Under the pieces are notes generated by a model that had not been told where the DNA came from, made no database searches, and worked only from the letters and a program-made list of their open reading frames with translations. A stretch of 64,000 nucleotides of DNA, from the NCBI RefSeq assembly GCF_024699985.1, contig NZ_JAJONA010000001.1, positions 2,294,001 to 2,358,000 of the forward strand. Direction: 5' to 3'. Both the position numbers and the translations under genes were made by a program. The stretch is from Phenylobacterium sp. J367. GTDB lineage: Bacteria; Pseudomonadota; Alphaproteobacteria; Caulobacterales; Caulobacteraceae. Positions 30,753 through 39,650 of the stretch are shown here, piece by piece (positions within the stretch are counted from its first letter, which is position 1; every line of letters begins with the position of its first letter).

Positions 30753-32187
30753 TGCAGGTCGTCCGCCTCGCCTCCGAGACCGACTTCGCCGGCTGGCGCG
30801 ACGCGGCGCGTGGCCTGCGCGCCCGGGGCGTCGCGCCCGCCGACGCCCTCTGGACGGTGGACGGCGCCGGCGACCTGTTCGGCGAGGCGGCGCCCGCGCC
30901 GGGACCCGGCGCGCCGGCCTTCACCGTGCCCCGGGAGTTCCTGGAGCTCGCCGACACCGTGATCCTGCATCGCTCGGACGAGCGCTTCGCCCTGCTCTAC
31001 CGGCTGCTCTGGCGGCTGCAGGGCGAGCCGAACCTTTGCGCATCGCGTCCGACCCCGACGTCGCCCAGGCCCGGGGCTTCGCCAAGCAGGTGAGCCTCGC
31101 CGCCCACAAGATGAAGGCCTTCGTCCGCTTCCGGCAGGTGGAGGACGCCGACGGCGAGATCTATGTCGCCTGGTTCGAGCCGGCGCACCGGGTGGTGGAG
31201 ATGACCGCGCCCTTCTTCGCCCGGCGGTTCACCAACATGCGTTTCTCGATCCTGACGCCCGACCTCTGCGCGCACTGGGACCTGAAGCGGCTGGCCTTCA
31301 CGCCCGGCGCGGACCCGGCCGACGCGCCGGCGGAGGACGCGCTGGAGGATTACTGGCGGACCTACTACGCCTCGATCTTCAACCCGGCCCGGCTGAACAC
31401 CGCCCAGATGCAGAAGGAGATGCCGAAGCGCTACTGGCGGAACCTGCCGGAAGCCCGGCTCATTCCGGAGCTGATCGCCCGCGCCGAGGCCCAGACGGAA
31501 GCCATGGTCGCCCAAGCCCCCACCGAACCCGGGAAGCGCGCCCTGAAGGCCGCCCAGCGGCTCAGCCGCGACGCGCCCTTCGATGGCCAGGCGCCCACCT
31601 CGATCGAGGAGGTCTGGGCGGGCGTCCAGGCCTGCCGCCGCTGCGACCTCTGGCGGTGCGGGACGCAAGGGGTGGCGGGCGAGGGCCCGGCCAAGGCGAA
31701 GCTGATGTTCGTGGGCGAGCAGCCGGGCGACCAGGAGGACCTGGCCGGGAAGCCCTTCGTGGGCCCGGCGGGCCAGATGCTGGACCGGGCGCTGGCCGAG
31801 GCCGGCGTGCCGCGCGCCGAGACCTTCGTCACCAACGCCGTGAAGCACTTCAAGCACGAGCTGCGCGGCAAGCGGCGTATCCACAAGAACCCCGACGCCG
31901 GCGAGATCGCCGCCTGCCGGTGGTGGCTCGACAACGAGCGCCGCATCGTGCGGCCCCGGGTGATCGTGGCGCTGGGCGGCTCGGCGACGCTTGCGGTGTT
32001 CGGCAAGTCGATGCCGATCGCCAAGTTCCGCCAGCAGGCGATCCAGCTCCCGGACCAGGCGCAGGGCGTGGTGACCTACCACCCTAGCTACCTGCTGCGC
32101 GTCCCCGATGCGGAGGCCAAGGCCAAGGGCTACCGGATGTTCGTCGAGGACCTCCGCTTCGCCTGGGACCTGGTGGCGGCGGCGTGA
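30752..32187 (+). CDS. udgX: DUF4130-UdgX fusion: uracil-DNA-binding glycosylase-like protein, frame broken
   Basis: About 478 residues. The N-terminal half is the DUF4130/TIGR03915 domain linked to the radical SAM partner. The C-terminal half is a family-4-like uracil-DNA glycosylase with CRRCDLW (Fe-S cysteines), VGEQPGDQEDLAGKPFVGP and the UdgX-specific loop KRRIHKNP. In characterised UdgX proteins the His of this loop forms a covalent bond with DNA after uracil excision. A T is probably missing at 31035-31037 (GEPN then LRIASDPDVA). ATGA-type overlap with the radical SAM gene. Confidence 0.9.
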
Positions 32188-32250
32188 GCCGCGGTGGTGG
32201 CGAAGGAGGGATTCTGAGCTAGCCTCGCCGGCGTTGCTTGGAGCGCCGCC

Positions 32251-32559
32251 ATGAAGTCCCTCGCCCTCGTCACTGCCTTCGCGCTCGCCGGCTGCGCGCA
32301 GGTGTCGGGCGGCTACGCCCAGAAGGCTCACCAGACGAAGCTGCAGGCAGCGCTCGGCGAGTACGAGCGGGCCCGCCAGAGCGGCGACGTGCTCGGCATG
32401 TGCGTCAAGGCCAAGATGGTCGCCATCGCCTACGGCGACGCCCGCGACGGGATGAACGCCAGCGCCTGGTACGCCCGGGAGCGGGAGGACTGCCGCGGCG
32501 CGCTCGCCGCCTACAACATCACGCCGCCCGGGGAGCGGTCCGACGCGGAGGAAGACTAG
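32251..32559 (+). CDS. Small lipoprotein of unknown function
   Basis: 102 residues. The signal peptide MKSLALVTAFALAGC ends in a lipobox (LAGC). The mature part has a helical segment and two further Cys residues (GMCVKAKMV and EDCRGALAAY) that could form a disulfide. No family is recognised. Its end overlaps the convergent cupin gene by four bases. Confidence 0.7.
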   Translation: MKSLALVTAFALAGCAQVSGGYAQKAHQTKLQAALGEYERARQSGDVLGMCVKAKMVAIAYGDARDGMNASAWYAREREDCRGALAAYNITPPGERSDAEED

Positions 32560-32870
32560 ACCGAGCCCTTCCGCTCGATCACCAGGATGCGCGCCTCGCC
32601 CAGCGGATGCGCCACGTGTTCGTCGCCCACGTCGGCAATGAACATGTCCGACGGGTTCAGCAGGACGGACTTCTCCTCGCCGCCGTCGCGGTAACGCATT
32701 TCCACCTGGCCGGTGAGGACCACGAAGACTTCGCAGCCGTCGTTGCGGTGCCAGACGTAGGGCTTGTCGGTCCAGTGCAGGCGCACGGTCGCCCCGTCGA
32801 TCTCGGCGAGGTCACGCGCGCCCCAGGCGCGCTCGGCGGTGAAGTCGCGGGCGTCGGTGACGATCTGCAT
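32556..32870 (-). CDS. Cupin-domain protein
   Basis: 104 residues, one cupin barrel. Motif 1 is degenerate (VWHRNDGCEVFVVLTGQVEMRY) with one His and a Glu; motif 2 has DMFIADVGDEHVAHPLGEAR. It could bind a metal, but the number of ligands is lower than in typical cupins. The role is unknown; it sits downstream of an MFS/TetR pair and may be co-transcribed. Confidence 0.75.
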   Translation of the reverse strand: MQIVTDARDFTAERAWGARDLAEIDGATVRLHWTDKPYVWHRNDGCEVFVVLTGQVEMRYRDGGEEKSVLLNPSDMFIADVGDEHVAHPLGEARILVIERKGSV

Positions 32871-32880
32871 GGCGAAGGTT

Positions 32881-34039
32881 CTAGCCCCGGGCGCGCGCCC
32901 AGGCCACGGTCCCGAAGCCCGCGCCCACCGCCATCATCAGCAGGCCGGACGCCAGGAACGCCGCCTGGTAGGACGCCGCGCTCGCCAGGACCCCGAAGGC
33001 CAGCATCAGGACCGCGGTCGCGGCCTGCATGACGAAGCCCTTCATGGAGGCGACCGTCGCCCGCGTCTCGGGGCGCAGCGCGTGCTGGAAGCGGGCGTCG
33101 GCATTGACGTCCACCAGCCAGTAGAGCCCGACGAAGGCGACCAGCAGGCCCACCGACCAGACCTGGAAGCTGGCCGCCGCCGCCAGCAGGCAGCCGCCCG
33201 TCGCCACGACCATCAGGTAGAGCGCGCCGGCCGGCAGGTGCCGCATGCGGTGCGCCAGCGTCGCCGCCACCCCGCCGATGGCGCCCAGCGCCGCCATCAT
33301 CAGGGCGATCTGCGGCTTGGTCAGTCCGACCTCGCGGCCGAACAGCGCCCAGTAGTCGGCGGTGGCCAGCAGCACCGCCTGGATGCTCGCCAGGAACAGC
33401 AGCCGGTGCGGCACGTCGGGCAGGCTCGCGGCCTCCACCGCGCCCTGCTTGAGGTGGCCGAAGTAGCTCCAGCCGCCGGCGCTCGCCACCCGCGGCGCCT
33501 TGGGCAGGCTCATCGCCGCCGCCACCGCGAGCACGCTGGCCGCGCAGCTCGCCAGAAGCAGCGGGGTGTAGCCGTAGATCGCCACCGGCGCGGCGATCAG
33601 CGACGCTCCCAGCAGGCCCGCCGCCCGCGCCGCCTGGGTCCGGCCCATCACCCGGGCGTATTCGGTCTCCCGGCCGACCGCCTTCAGCTCGTCATAGACC
33701 AGCGCCTCGAAGCAGCCGTTGAAGGTGGCGCTCTTGAAGCCCCAGAGCATCAGCCCGACCAGGAAGCCCCAGAAGTTCGGGAAGGCCAGCCAGACGATGA
33801 AGCCCCCCGGCGCGGACGAGCTGCGCCGCCGCCAGCAGGCCGCGCCGCGAGACCCGGTCGGCCAGCACCCCGCAGGGCGCCTCCAACAGAAGCCCGACGA
33901 TCGACCACGAGGCCAGCACCACGCCGATCTGCGTGGGCGTCAGCCCCTTCTCGGCGAACATCACCGTGTAGAAGGGGACGATGAGCAGGAAGGTGTCGCA
34001 GAACCTCAGCGCGCAGGCGCTGAGGACCAGGCGCTGCAT
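32881..34039 (-). CDS. MFS transporter regulated by the adjacent TetR, frame broken
   Basis: About 385 residues with 11-12 membrane segments. The A-motif-like loop GVLADRVSRRGLLAAAQ after TM2 identifies an MFS drug-efflux-like carrier. An extra base in the C6 run at 33803-33808 breaks the frame; removing it joins QLVRAGG to FIVWLAFPNFWGFLVG. Its ATG follows the TetR stop with no gap (TAGATG), so the two are translated together. The likely role is export of whatever the TetR protein senses. Confidence 0.82.
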
Positions 34040-34699
34040 CTAGGCGGTGAACCCGGCTTCGGCGAAGTCCAGCATCCGGCGGAGCAGGGCGGCCACGTCG
34101 CCCTCGCGGGTCAGGCCGCCCGACAGGTGGTGCAGACGGTCGAATTCCACGAAGCGGTTGTTGTGGACCATCCCCAGGACGAAGTGCAGCCGCCAGTAGA
34201 CCTCCTCGCGCGGCAGGTCCGGCCGGGCGGCGATCAGGGCGTTGGCGAACCGCTCCAGGTGGCTGACGTCGTTGCGCAGCGCCTCGCGCATCTCCTCCGT
34301 GCCCTCGGAGCGGGCGCGGATGATGAACTGCACCGAGATCCGGCGGTCGTTGTCCGGCGCGGCCCAGCGCAGCGGCGGGGCGAAATAGGCCTCCAGGATC
34401 TCGCGCACCGGCGGCTTGCCCTGGTGGCGGTCGGCGGCCTCGTGGAGCATCCGCGCGCGCTCGCGGTTCAGCTCGCTCGTCCGGCGCCGGAAGATCTCGA
34501 AGAGCAGGGCGTCCTTGGAGCCGAAATGGTAGTTCACGCTGGCCAGGTTCACGCCGGCCGCGGCGGTGATGTCGCGCACGGAAACGTTCTGGAAGCCGTG
34601 CAGGGCGAACAGGCGCTCGGCCGCGTTGAACACGGCCTGCTTGGTGGCGGCCTGGGCCTCGTCGTCGGCGGGCGGGTCGTGGATGAGGGGCTCGGTCAT
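34040..34699 (-). CDS. TetR-family transcriptional regulator
   Basis: 219 residues. The N-terminal helix-turn-helix is FNAAERLFALHGFQNVSVRDITAAAG followed by LASVNYHFGSKDALLFEIF, the classical TetR pattern. The C-terminal part resembles the CerR/TetR_C-type ligand domain. It probably represses its own operon with the MFS gene; a dyad sits in front of the gene at 34715-34743. Confidence 0.9.
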   Translation of the reverse strand: MTEPLIHDPPADDEAQAATKQAVFNAAERLFALHGFQNVSVRDITAAAGVNLASVNYHFGSKDALLFEIFRRRTSELNRERARMLHEAADRHQGKPPVREILEAYFAPPLRWAAPDNDRRISVQFIIRARSEGTEEMREALRNDVSHLERFANALIAARPDLPREEVYWRLHFVLGMVHNNRFVEFDRLHHLSGGLTREGDVAALLRRMLDFAEAGFTA

Positions 34700-34714
34700 G
34701 CGAATCCCTGGAGT

Positions 34715-34743
34715 GTTCCCACGAGACTAGGCCGTTTGGGAAC
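34715..34743. promoter_or_regulatory. Inverted repeat GTTCCCA-N15-TGGGAAC, probable TetR operator
   Basis: A perfect seven-base dyad lies 16-44 bases upstream of the tetR start, in the short gap before the VWA gene. Position and symmetry fit an autorepression site. Confidence 0.5.
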
Positions 34744-34760
34744 TGTCACAATGCCGCGTC

Positions 34761-35936
34761 CTACCGTGCGAGCTCTTTCATCGCTTTTTCGAGGCCCTCG
34801 ATGGTCAGCGGGAACATCCGGTCGTTGACCAGCTGCTTCATCACCCCGATCGACGGCGTGTAGTCCCAGTGCCGCTCGGCGGTCGGGTTCAGCCACACCA
34901 TGTGCTCGTAGATCTGCGCGACCCGGTCCATCCAGATGGCCCCGGCCTCCTCGTTCCAGTGCTCCACCGAGCCGCCCGGATAGGTGATCTCGTAGGGGCT
35001 CATGGTGGCGTCGCCGACGAAGATCACCTTGTAGTCGTGCGGGAACTTGTGGAGCACGTCCCAGGTCGGGATCTTCTCGGCGTGACGGCGGCGGTTGTCC
35101 TTCCAGACCGCCTCGTAGAGGCAGTTGTGGAAGTAGTAGAACTCCATGTTCTTGAACTCGGAGCGCGCCGCGCTGAACAGCTCCTCACACACCTTGATGT
35201 GTGAATCCATCGAGCCGCCGATGTCGAAGAAGATCAGGACACTGATCTTGTTGCGGCGCTCGGGGCGCATGTGGATGTCGAGGTAGCCCTTCTCCGCAGT
35301 GCCGCGGATCGTGCCGTCCATGTCGAGCTCGTCGTCGGCGCCGTCGCGGACCCACTTGCGCAGCCGGCGCAGCGCGACCTTGATGTTGCGGGTGCCGAGC
35401 TCGACCTGGTCGTCGAGGTTCTTGTACTCGCGCTTGTCCCAGACCTTGATGGCCTTGCCGTGCCGGCCCTTCTCCTGGCCGATGCGGATGCCTTCGGGGT
35501 GATAGCCGTGGGCGCCGAAGGGGGAGGTGCCGCCGGTGCCGATGGCCTTGTTGCCGCCTTCGTGGCGTTCCTTCTGCTCCTTCAGGCGCTCGGCCAGCGC
35601 CTCCATGAGCTTGTCGAAGCCGCCCATGGCCTCGATCTGCGCCTTCTCCTCCTCGGTGAGGAACTTCTCGGAGATCTTCTTCAGCCACTCGGCCGGGATG
35701 TCGGCGGTGATGCCGTCCTCGACCTGGTCCATGCCCTTGAAGACGTGGCCGAACACCTGGTCGAACTTGTCGAGGTTCTTCTCGTCCTTCACCAGGGCCG
35801 AGCGCGACAGGTAGTAGAAGTCGTCGACCGAGCGGTCGATGACGCCCTTGTCGAGCCCCTCCATCAGCATGAGGTACTCTTTCAGCGTCACCGGCACGCG
35901 GGCCTGCCGCAGCTCGGTGAAGAAGCGCATGAACAT
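34761..35936 (-). CDS. VWA (von Willebrand factor A, CoxE-like) domain protein
   Basis: 391 residues. A helical N-terminal half (LKEYLMLMEGLDKGVID, FLTEEEKAQIEAMGG) and a Gly-rich linker lead to a C-terminal VWA domain beginning ISVLIFFDIGGSMDSH. The metal site reads D-x-G-x-S where most VWA domains have D-x-S-x-S. Homologues usually work with a MoxR-type AAA ATPase, but none is in the window. The role is unknown. No signal peptide. Confidence 0.85.
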   Translation of the reverse strand: MFMRFFTELRQARVPVTLKEYLMLMEGLDKGVIDRSVDDFYYLSRSALVKDEKNLDKFDQVFGHVFKGMDQVEDGITADIPAEWLKKISEKFLTEEEKAQIEAMGGFDKLMEALAERLKEQKERHEGGNKAIGTGGTSPFGAHGYHPEGIRIGQEKGRHGKAIKVWDKREYKNLDDQVELGTRNIKVALRRLRKWVRDGADDELDMDGTIRGTAEKGYLDIHMRPERRNKISVLIFFDIGGSMDSHIKVCEELFSAARSEFKNMEFYYFHNCLYEAVWKDNRRRHAEKIPTWDVLHKFPHDYKVIFVGDATMSPYEITYPGGSVEHWNEEAGAIWMDRVAQIYEHMVWLNPTAERHWDYTPSIGVMKQLVNDRMFPLTIEGLEKAMKELAR

Positions 35937-35979
35937 GCCGAAGTCTCGCGGTCGAACGTCCGTTTGAACTTCGGAGGAT

Positions 35980-36013
35980 GGGGCCGCCTGACACCGATGT
36001 CCAGTGCGGCCCC
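35980..36013. repeat. Inverted repeat GGGGCCGC ... GCGGCCCC between the aldo/keto reductase and VWA genes
   Basis: Eight-base arms around an 18-base loop, ten bases after the aldo/keto reductase stop and on the upstream side of the VWA gene. It could be a terminator stem, but no T-run follows. Confidence 0.35.
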
Positions 36014-36022
36014 AAGGTCAGG

Positions 36023-37010
36023 TCATCGCTCGCTGTCCAGCATCGCCATCATCGGCGTGGGATAACGGTCGCCGGCCGCGGCGCCTTCGGCGCCGCCTGT
36101 TCGAAGGATGCGAGGTCCTCCGGCGACAGCTTCGCCTCGAGCGCGCCCAGGGCCTCTGCCAGCCGATCCCGCCGCCGCGCGCCGATCAGGGGCACGATGT
36201 CCTCGCCGCGCGACAGCGACCAGGCGATGGCCGCCTGGGCCGGGGTGATCCCGGCGGCGGCCGCCGCCGCGCGCAGGGCCTCGGCCAGCTTCAGATTCCG
36301 CTCCAGGTTCTCGCCCTGGAAGCGGGGACCCGCCGCGCGCCAGTCGCCGGCGGCCGGCGCCCGCTCATGTGCCCGCCGATCAGGCCGCGGGAGAGGACGC
36401 CATAGGCGGTGATCGAGATCCCCAGCTCGCGTGTGGTCTCCAGGATGCCGTCCTCGATGCCGCGGGAGAGGAGGCCGTACTCGATCTGCAGGTCGACGAT
36501 CGGGTGGACGGCGGCGGCGCGCCGGATGGTCTCGGAGCCCACCTCCGACAGCCCGATGTGGCGGACGTAGCCGGCCTGCACCAGCTCGGCGATGGCGCCG
36601 ATGGTCTCCTCGATCGGCACGTTCGGGTCCAGGCGCGACGGACGGTAGATGTCGATGTGGTCCACGCCCAGCCGCTTCAGGGAATAGGCCAGCGCGCTCT
36701 TGGTGGCGATCGGCCGGGCGTCGTAGCCCAGGAAGGCGCCGTCCGGGCCGCGCAGGCCGCCGTACTTCACGCTGAGCACCAGGTCGTCGCGGCGGTGGCG
36801 CTTCAGGGCCTCGCCGATCAGCATCTCGTTGTGGCCCATGCCGTAGAAGTCGCCGGTGTCGAGCAGGTTGATCCCCGCTTCCACCGCCGCATCGATGGTC
36901 GCCAGGCTCTCCGTCCGGTCGGCCGGGCCGTACATGTCCGACATGCCCATGCAGCCCAGGCCGATCGCCGAGACGTCCGGGCCGGTCCGGCCGAGTTTGC
37001 GCAGTTCCAT
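36023..37010 (-). CDS. Aldo/keto reductase, two frame breaks
   Basis: About 330 residues when repaired. The TIM-barrel motifs are [20 protein letters not shown], the catalytic D/Y in [14 protein letters not shown], Lys in LSVKYGG, and [18 protein letters not shown] base seems missing in CCC at 36360-36362 and again in CC at 36084-36085; repair gives [16 protein letters not shown] and an end AGDRYP...MLDSER at 36023. It reduces carbonyls with NADPH; the substrate is unknown. It diverges from a LysR gene that probably controls it. Confidence 0.82.
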
Positions 37011-37058
37011 GGTTCGTCTCCGTGTTGGTGAGACGAACCTAGGCCTCGCCAATCCCTC

Positions 37059-37106
37059 CGATAATCGGCATTGTTCCTCACGGACTGTGCGGAAAATCGA
37101 ACAATG
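37059..37106. promoter_or_regulatory. Candidate LysR operator region between the aldo/keto reductase and lysR genes
   Basis: This 106-base divergent gap has two dyads: CCGAT-A-ATCGG at 37060-37070 and CATTGTTC (37069-37076) with its exact complement GAACAATG (37099-37106). Arms about 30 bases apart fit a LysR dimer-of-dimers site shared by both promoters. This is inference from position and symmetry. Confidence 0.5.
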
Positions 37107-37116
37107 GCCGTGACCG

Positions 37117-38013
37117 GTGGATAGGCTGGATCTCGACGCGCTCGCCGCCTTCGCCGCCATCGCCCGGCGCCGCAGCTTTCGCGCCGCGGCGACGGAAGTG
37201 GGCGTGTCGCCCTCGACGCTCAGCGCCACGCTTCGCGATCTCGAGACGCGGATGGGCGTCCGCCTGCTGAACCGCACGACCCGCAGCGTGGCGCTGACCG
37301 AGGCGGGCGCCGCCCTGCTCGCCCGCCTGCAGCCGGCGCTGGCCGAGATCGGCGAGGCGGTGTCGGAGGCGAGGTCGGCCCAGGCCGAGCCGGCCGGTTC
37401 GCTCAGGATCAACGCCCCTCAGCCGGCCGTCGATCTCGTGCTCGCCCCGCTGGTCGCGCGCTTCCTCCAGGCCTTTCCCGCGGTCCGGGTCGAGGTCGCC
37501 GCCGAGACCGCCTTCGTGGACATCGTCGCCGAGGGTTACGACGCCGGCGTCCGCTGGGGCGAGAGCCTGGCCCAGGACATGGTCGCCGTGCCCCTCAGCG
37601 GACCCCAGCGCTATGTGGTGGTGGCGACGCCCGAGCTGATCGCCCGGACGGGGCGGCCGGAGCATCCGCGCGACCTGCTGGACCGGCCCTGCCTGCGCGT
37701 CCGCTTCCCGAGCGGGGCCGAGCCGCCGTGGGAGTTCGACCGGGACGGGGAGACGCTCAGGGTTTCGCCGACCGGCCCGATCCGCTCCAGCAACAGCAAC
37801 ATGCTCCTGTCCGGCGCCCTCGCGGGACTGGGCTTCCTGCAGACCTTCGAGGGCTATGTGGCGCGGCGCCTGGCGTCGGGCGAACTGGTGGAGCTGCTGG
37901 CCGACTGGTCCGAGCCGTTCCCCGGCCCCTTCCTCTACTACCCGAGCCGCCGGACGCTGCCGTCGCCGCTGCGCGCCTTCGTGGACTTCGTGCAGGCGGA
38001 GCGGCGGCGCTAG
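37117..38013 (+). CDS. LysR-family transcriptional regulator
   Basis: 298 residues from a GTG ([21 protein letters not shown]). The winged helix-turn-helix is [39 protein letters not shown], and the two-lobed effector domain begins near residue 90. It is closest in pattern to the CrgA/DmlR-like branch. It likely controls the divergent aldo/keto reductase gene through the dyads in between. The 3' end overlaps the convergent lipoprotein gene by four bases. Confidence 0.88.
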   Translation: MDRLDLDALAAFAAIARRRSFRAAATEVGVSPSTLSATLRDLETRMGVRLLNRTTRSVALTEAGAALLARLQPALAEIGEAVSEARSAQAEPAGSLRINAPQPAVDLVLAPLVARFLQAFPAVRVEVAAETAFVDIVAEGYDAGVRWGESLAQDMVAVPLSGPQRYVVVATPELIARTGRPEHPRDLLDRPCLRVRFPSGAEPPWEFDRDGETLRVSPTGPIRSSNSNMLLSGALAGLGFLQTFEGYVARRLASGELVELLADWSEPFPGPFLYYPSRRTLPSPLRAFVDFVQAERRR

Positions 38014-38456
38014 CCGACGGGGCCGCGGCAGGCGATGGCGAAGGCGGCCGCCATCTTCGGATCGAGGGCCGGGTAGGGGCCGATCGTGCGCCGCCCGTGG
38101 CGCAGCGAGATGCTGTCGCCCGAGGTGACGGCGGCCGGCAGGGTCTCCGGCATCGGGCCCACGGCGGTCAGCGCCGGCGCCGCGCCCTGGCCGGTGAGGC
38201 CGTAGGTGTTTGCGCCCACCTCCAGCCGCACCTCGCCCGCGCCGCCCTTGAGCAGCGGTGTGGCGACCATCAGGTCGGAGGGGGCCTCCGGCAGGCGATG
38301 CGCAGCACCTCGCGGTCGCCCGCGGTCCGCACCACCGCCGCGCCGGCCGTGGCCGAGGCCTGCATCGTCCAGGGCGCCAGGGCCGGCCGGCTCCGGCGCG
38401 CTGGCGCAGCCGGCGGCCGTCAGCGCCAGCGGCAGGACAAGGCGGAGGGGTCTCAT
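38010..38456 (-). CDS. Lipoprotein of unknown function with a pair of compensating frame breaks
   Basis: 148 residues as it stands. The lipobox LTAAGC is followed by a stretch (about residues 27-60) of Gly/Arg-rich, low-quality sequence. Reading that stretch in another frame, after removing a G from 38380-38382 and adding one to 38280-38284, gives LAPWTMQASATAGAAVVRTA and GDREVLRIACRRPPSDL, which looks like real protein. The frame is therefore open but probably mistranslated in the middle. It overlaps the upstream lipoprotein gene (ATGA). Function unknown. Confidence 0.65.
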   Translation of the reverse strand: MRPLRLVLPLALTAAGCASAPEPAGPGALDDAGLGHGRRGGGADRGRPRGAAHRLPEAPSDLMVATPLLKGGAGEVRLEVGANTYGLTGQGAAPALTAVGPMPETLPAAVTSGDSISLRHGRRTIGPYPALDPKMAAAFAIACRGPVG

Positions 38457-38947
38457 CCTCTCCCGAACGCCTGGCGGCAGAGTTCGGTGGCGAAGGCATC
38501 GCTGATCATGAGCTGGCGGTCGGCGAAGACCGCTTCCACCGGCCCGCCCGCATCGACCACCAGGTCGATGGGATAGCGCCCGACGACCTCTTTCGTGGCC
38601 GGATCGACGAACTCCGCGACGCCGGCGATCTCGTGCCGCCCGCCGCCCTGGAAGAGCTGCATCAGCCGGTCCTCGCGCCGCGTGTGGGAGACGTGGAGAT
38701 TGAGGTCCAGCTTCTGCGGCCCGCGGGCGCAGTCGGCGAGGTTCTCGTGCACCGCGTCGGTGAAGGTGTCGGTGAAGTCGGGATTGCCGCTCACCCAGTC
38801 GCTGGTCATCCGGACCACATTGATGTGGCTGCGGGCCGCCAGCTCCTGGGGCAGGGCGACGGGGGGCCGTGCCGGCGGTGACGGTAGCGCAGGCGGTGAG
38901 CGCGAGCGCGCTGGCCGCGGCGGCGAGGAGGGGAGGGTCCTGGTCAT
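38453..38947 (-). CDS. Lipoprotein of unknown function with a pair of compensating frame breaks
   Basis: 164 residues as it stands, beginning with an implausible Pro/Arg/Ser-rich stretch. Adding a base to GGGG at 38930-38933 and removing one from G6 at 38861-38866 gives the leader MTRTLPLLAAAASALALTAC, a clear lipoprotein signal peptide, and then rejoins the main frame at VALPQELAARS. The mature part has DTFTDAVHENLADCARG and VGRYPIDLVVDAGG. No family is recognised. Co-translated with the next lipoprotein gene. Confidence 0.65.
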   Translation of the reverse strand: MTRTLPSSPPRPARSRSPPALPSPPARPPVALPQELAARSHINVVRMTSDWVSGNPDFTDTFTDAVHENLADCARGPQKLDLNLHVSHTRREDRLMQLFQGGGRHEIAGVAEFVDPATKEVVGRYPIDLVVDAGGPVEAVFADRQLMISDAFATELCRQAFGRG

Positions 38948-39027
38948 CGGTCGTCTCTTCTCGTTGATGGCGGAAGAGAAGCCACAGCCAAGCTGACGCG
39001 CCGATGAACGGTGAAGCTTGTTTCCTG

Positions 39028-39537
39028 TCAGGCTTCGGCGGGCTGCGGCTCGGCGGCGCGCAGCTTGCGCCAGACGGTCATGCGCGACACGCCCAGGCGG
39101 CGGGCGATCTCCACCGGGCCGACGCCGGCGCGCTGCAGGTCGCGAATCTCCTGGGTGGCGGCCGGACGGCGGCGGCGGAGCAGGCCGGGCGGGTCCAGGG
39201 TCGCCACGGCGGTCAGCGCCGCCTTCAGCGCCAGCCCGCCAGAGCCCTCGGTCGAGAGCCCGGCCTCGGTGATGTAGAGGCTGGCGCCGCGCTGCTCCAG
39301 GCGCTCGACGACCTCCAGGATGTTGCGCCCGCCCCGGCCCAGGTGGCCGAGCTGGGTGATCACGAGCTGGTCGCCGGCGCCGATGAACTCCAGGATCGAA
39401 TCCAGCACGGCGTATTCGTCCGAACCCGGACGGGCCGGCTCCTCCGCGCGCACGACGTGACAGCCCATGGCCTTCAGGGCCGCGCTGTCGCTGGCCGAGG
39501 CTTCGTCCCTCAGCCGCACATATCCGATCCTCAGCAT
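39028..39537 (-). CDS. Serine-recombinase-like DNA-binding protein lacking the catalytic serine
   Basis: 169 residues. The resolvase-type fold starts MLRIGYVRLRDEASASDSAAL, where active recombinases have a serine two residues after the Tyr-x-Arg motif (YxRxS); here it is arginine. Later, LVITQLGHLGRGGRNILEVVERLEQRGASLYI matches the LDRLGR region but has Gly-His for Asp-Arg. A C-terminal helix-turn-helix (GPVEIARRLGVSRMTVWRKLRA) is intact. It probably binds DNA without recombining it. No inverted repeats or other mobile genes flank it. Confidence 0.75.
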   Translation of the reverse strand: MLRIGYVRLRDEASASDSAALKAMGCHVVRAEEPARPGSDEYAVLDSILEFIGAGDQLVITQLGHLGRGGRNILEVVERLEQRGASLYITEAGLSTEGSGGLALKAALTAVATLDPPGLLRRRRPAATQEIRDLQRAGVGPVEIARRLGVSRMTVWRKLRAAEPQPAEA

Positions 39538-39650
39538 CCCGACGCTCCCAGCAAACTCCGCCGATTGCGGCCGAGGTTCACAGAGGCGGGGCCCGCCGCC
39601 AAGGGGCTATTCGTTAAATCGAGGCAATAATCGTCGGCGAGAGTGCAAAC

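Noticed and set aside
39028..39537. Mobile element suggested by the resolvase-like gene
   Set aside because: No terminal repeats, transposase or cargo flank it, the catalytic serine is absent, and neighbouring genes look chromosomal.
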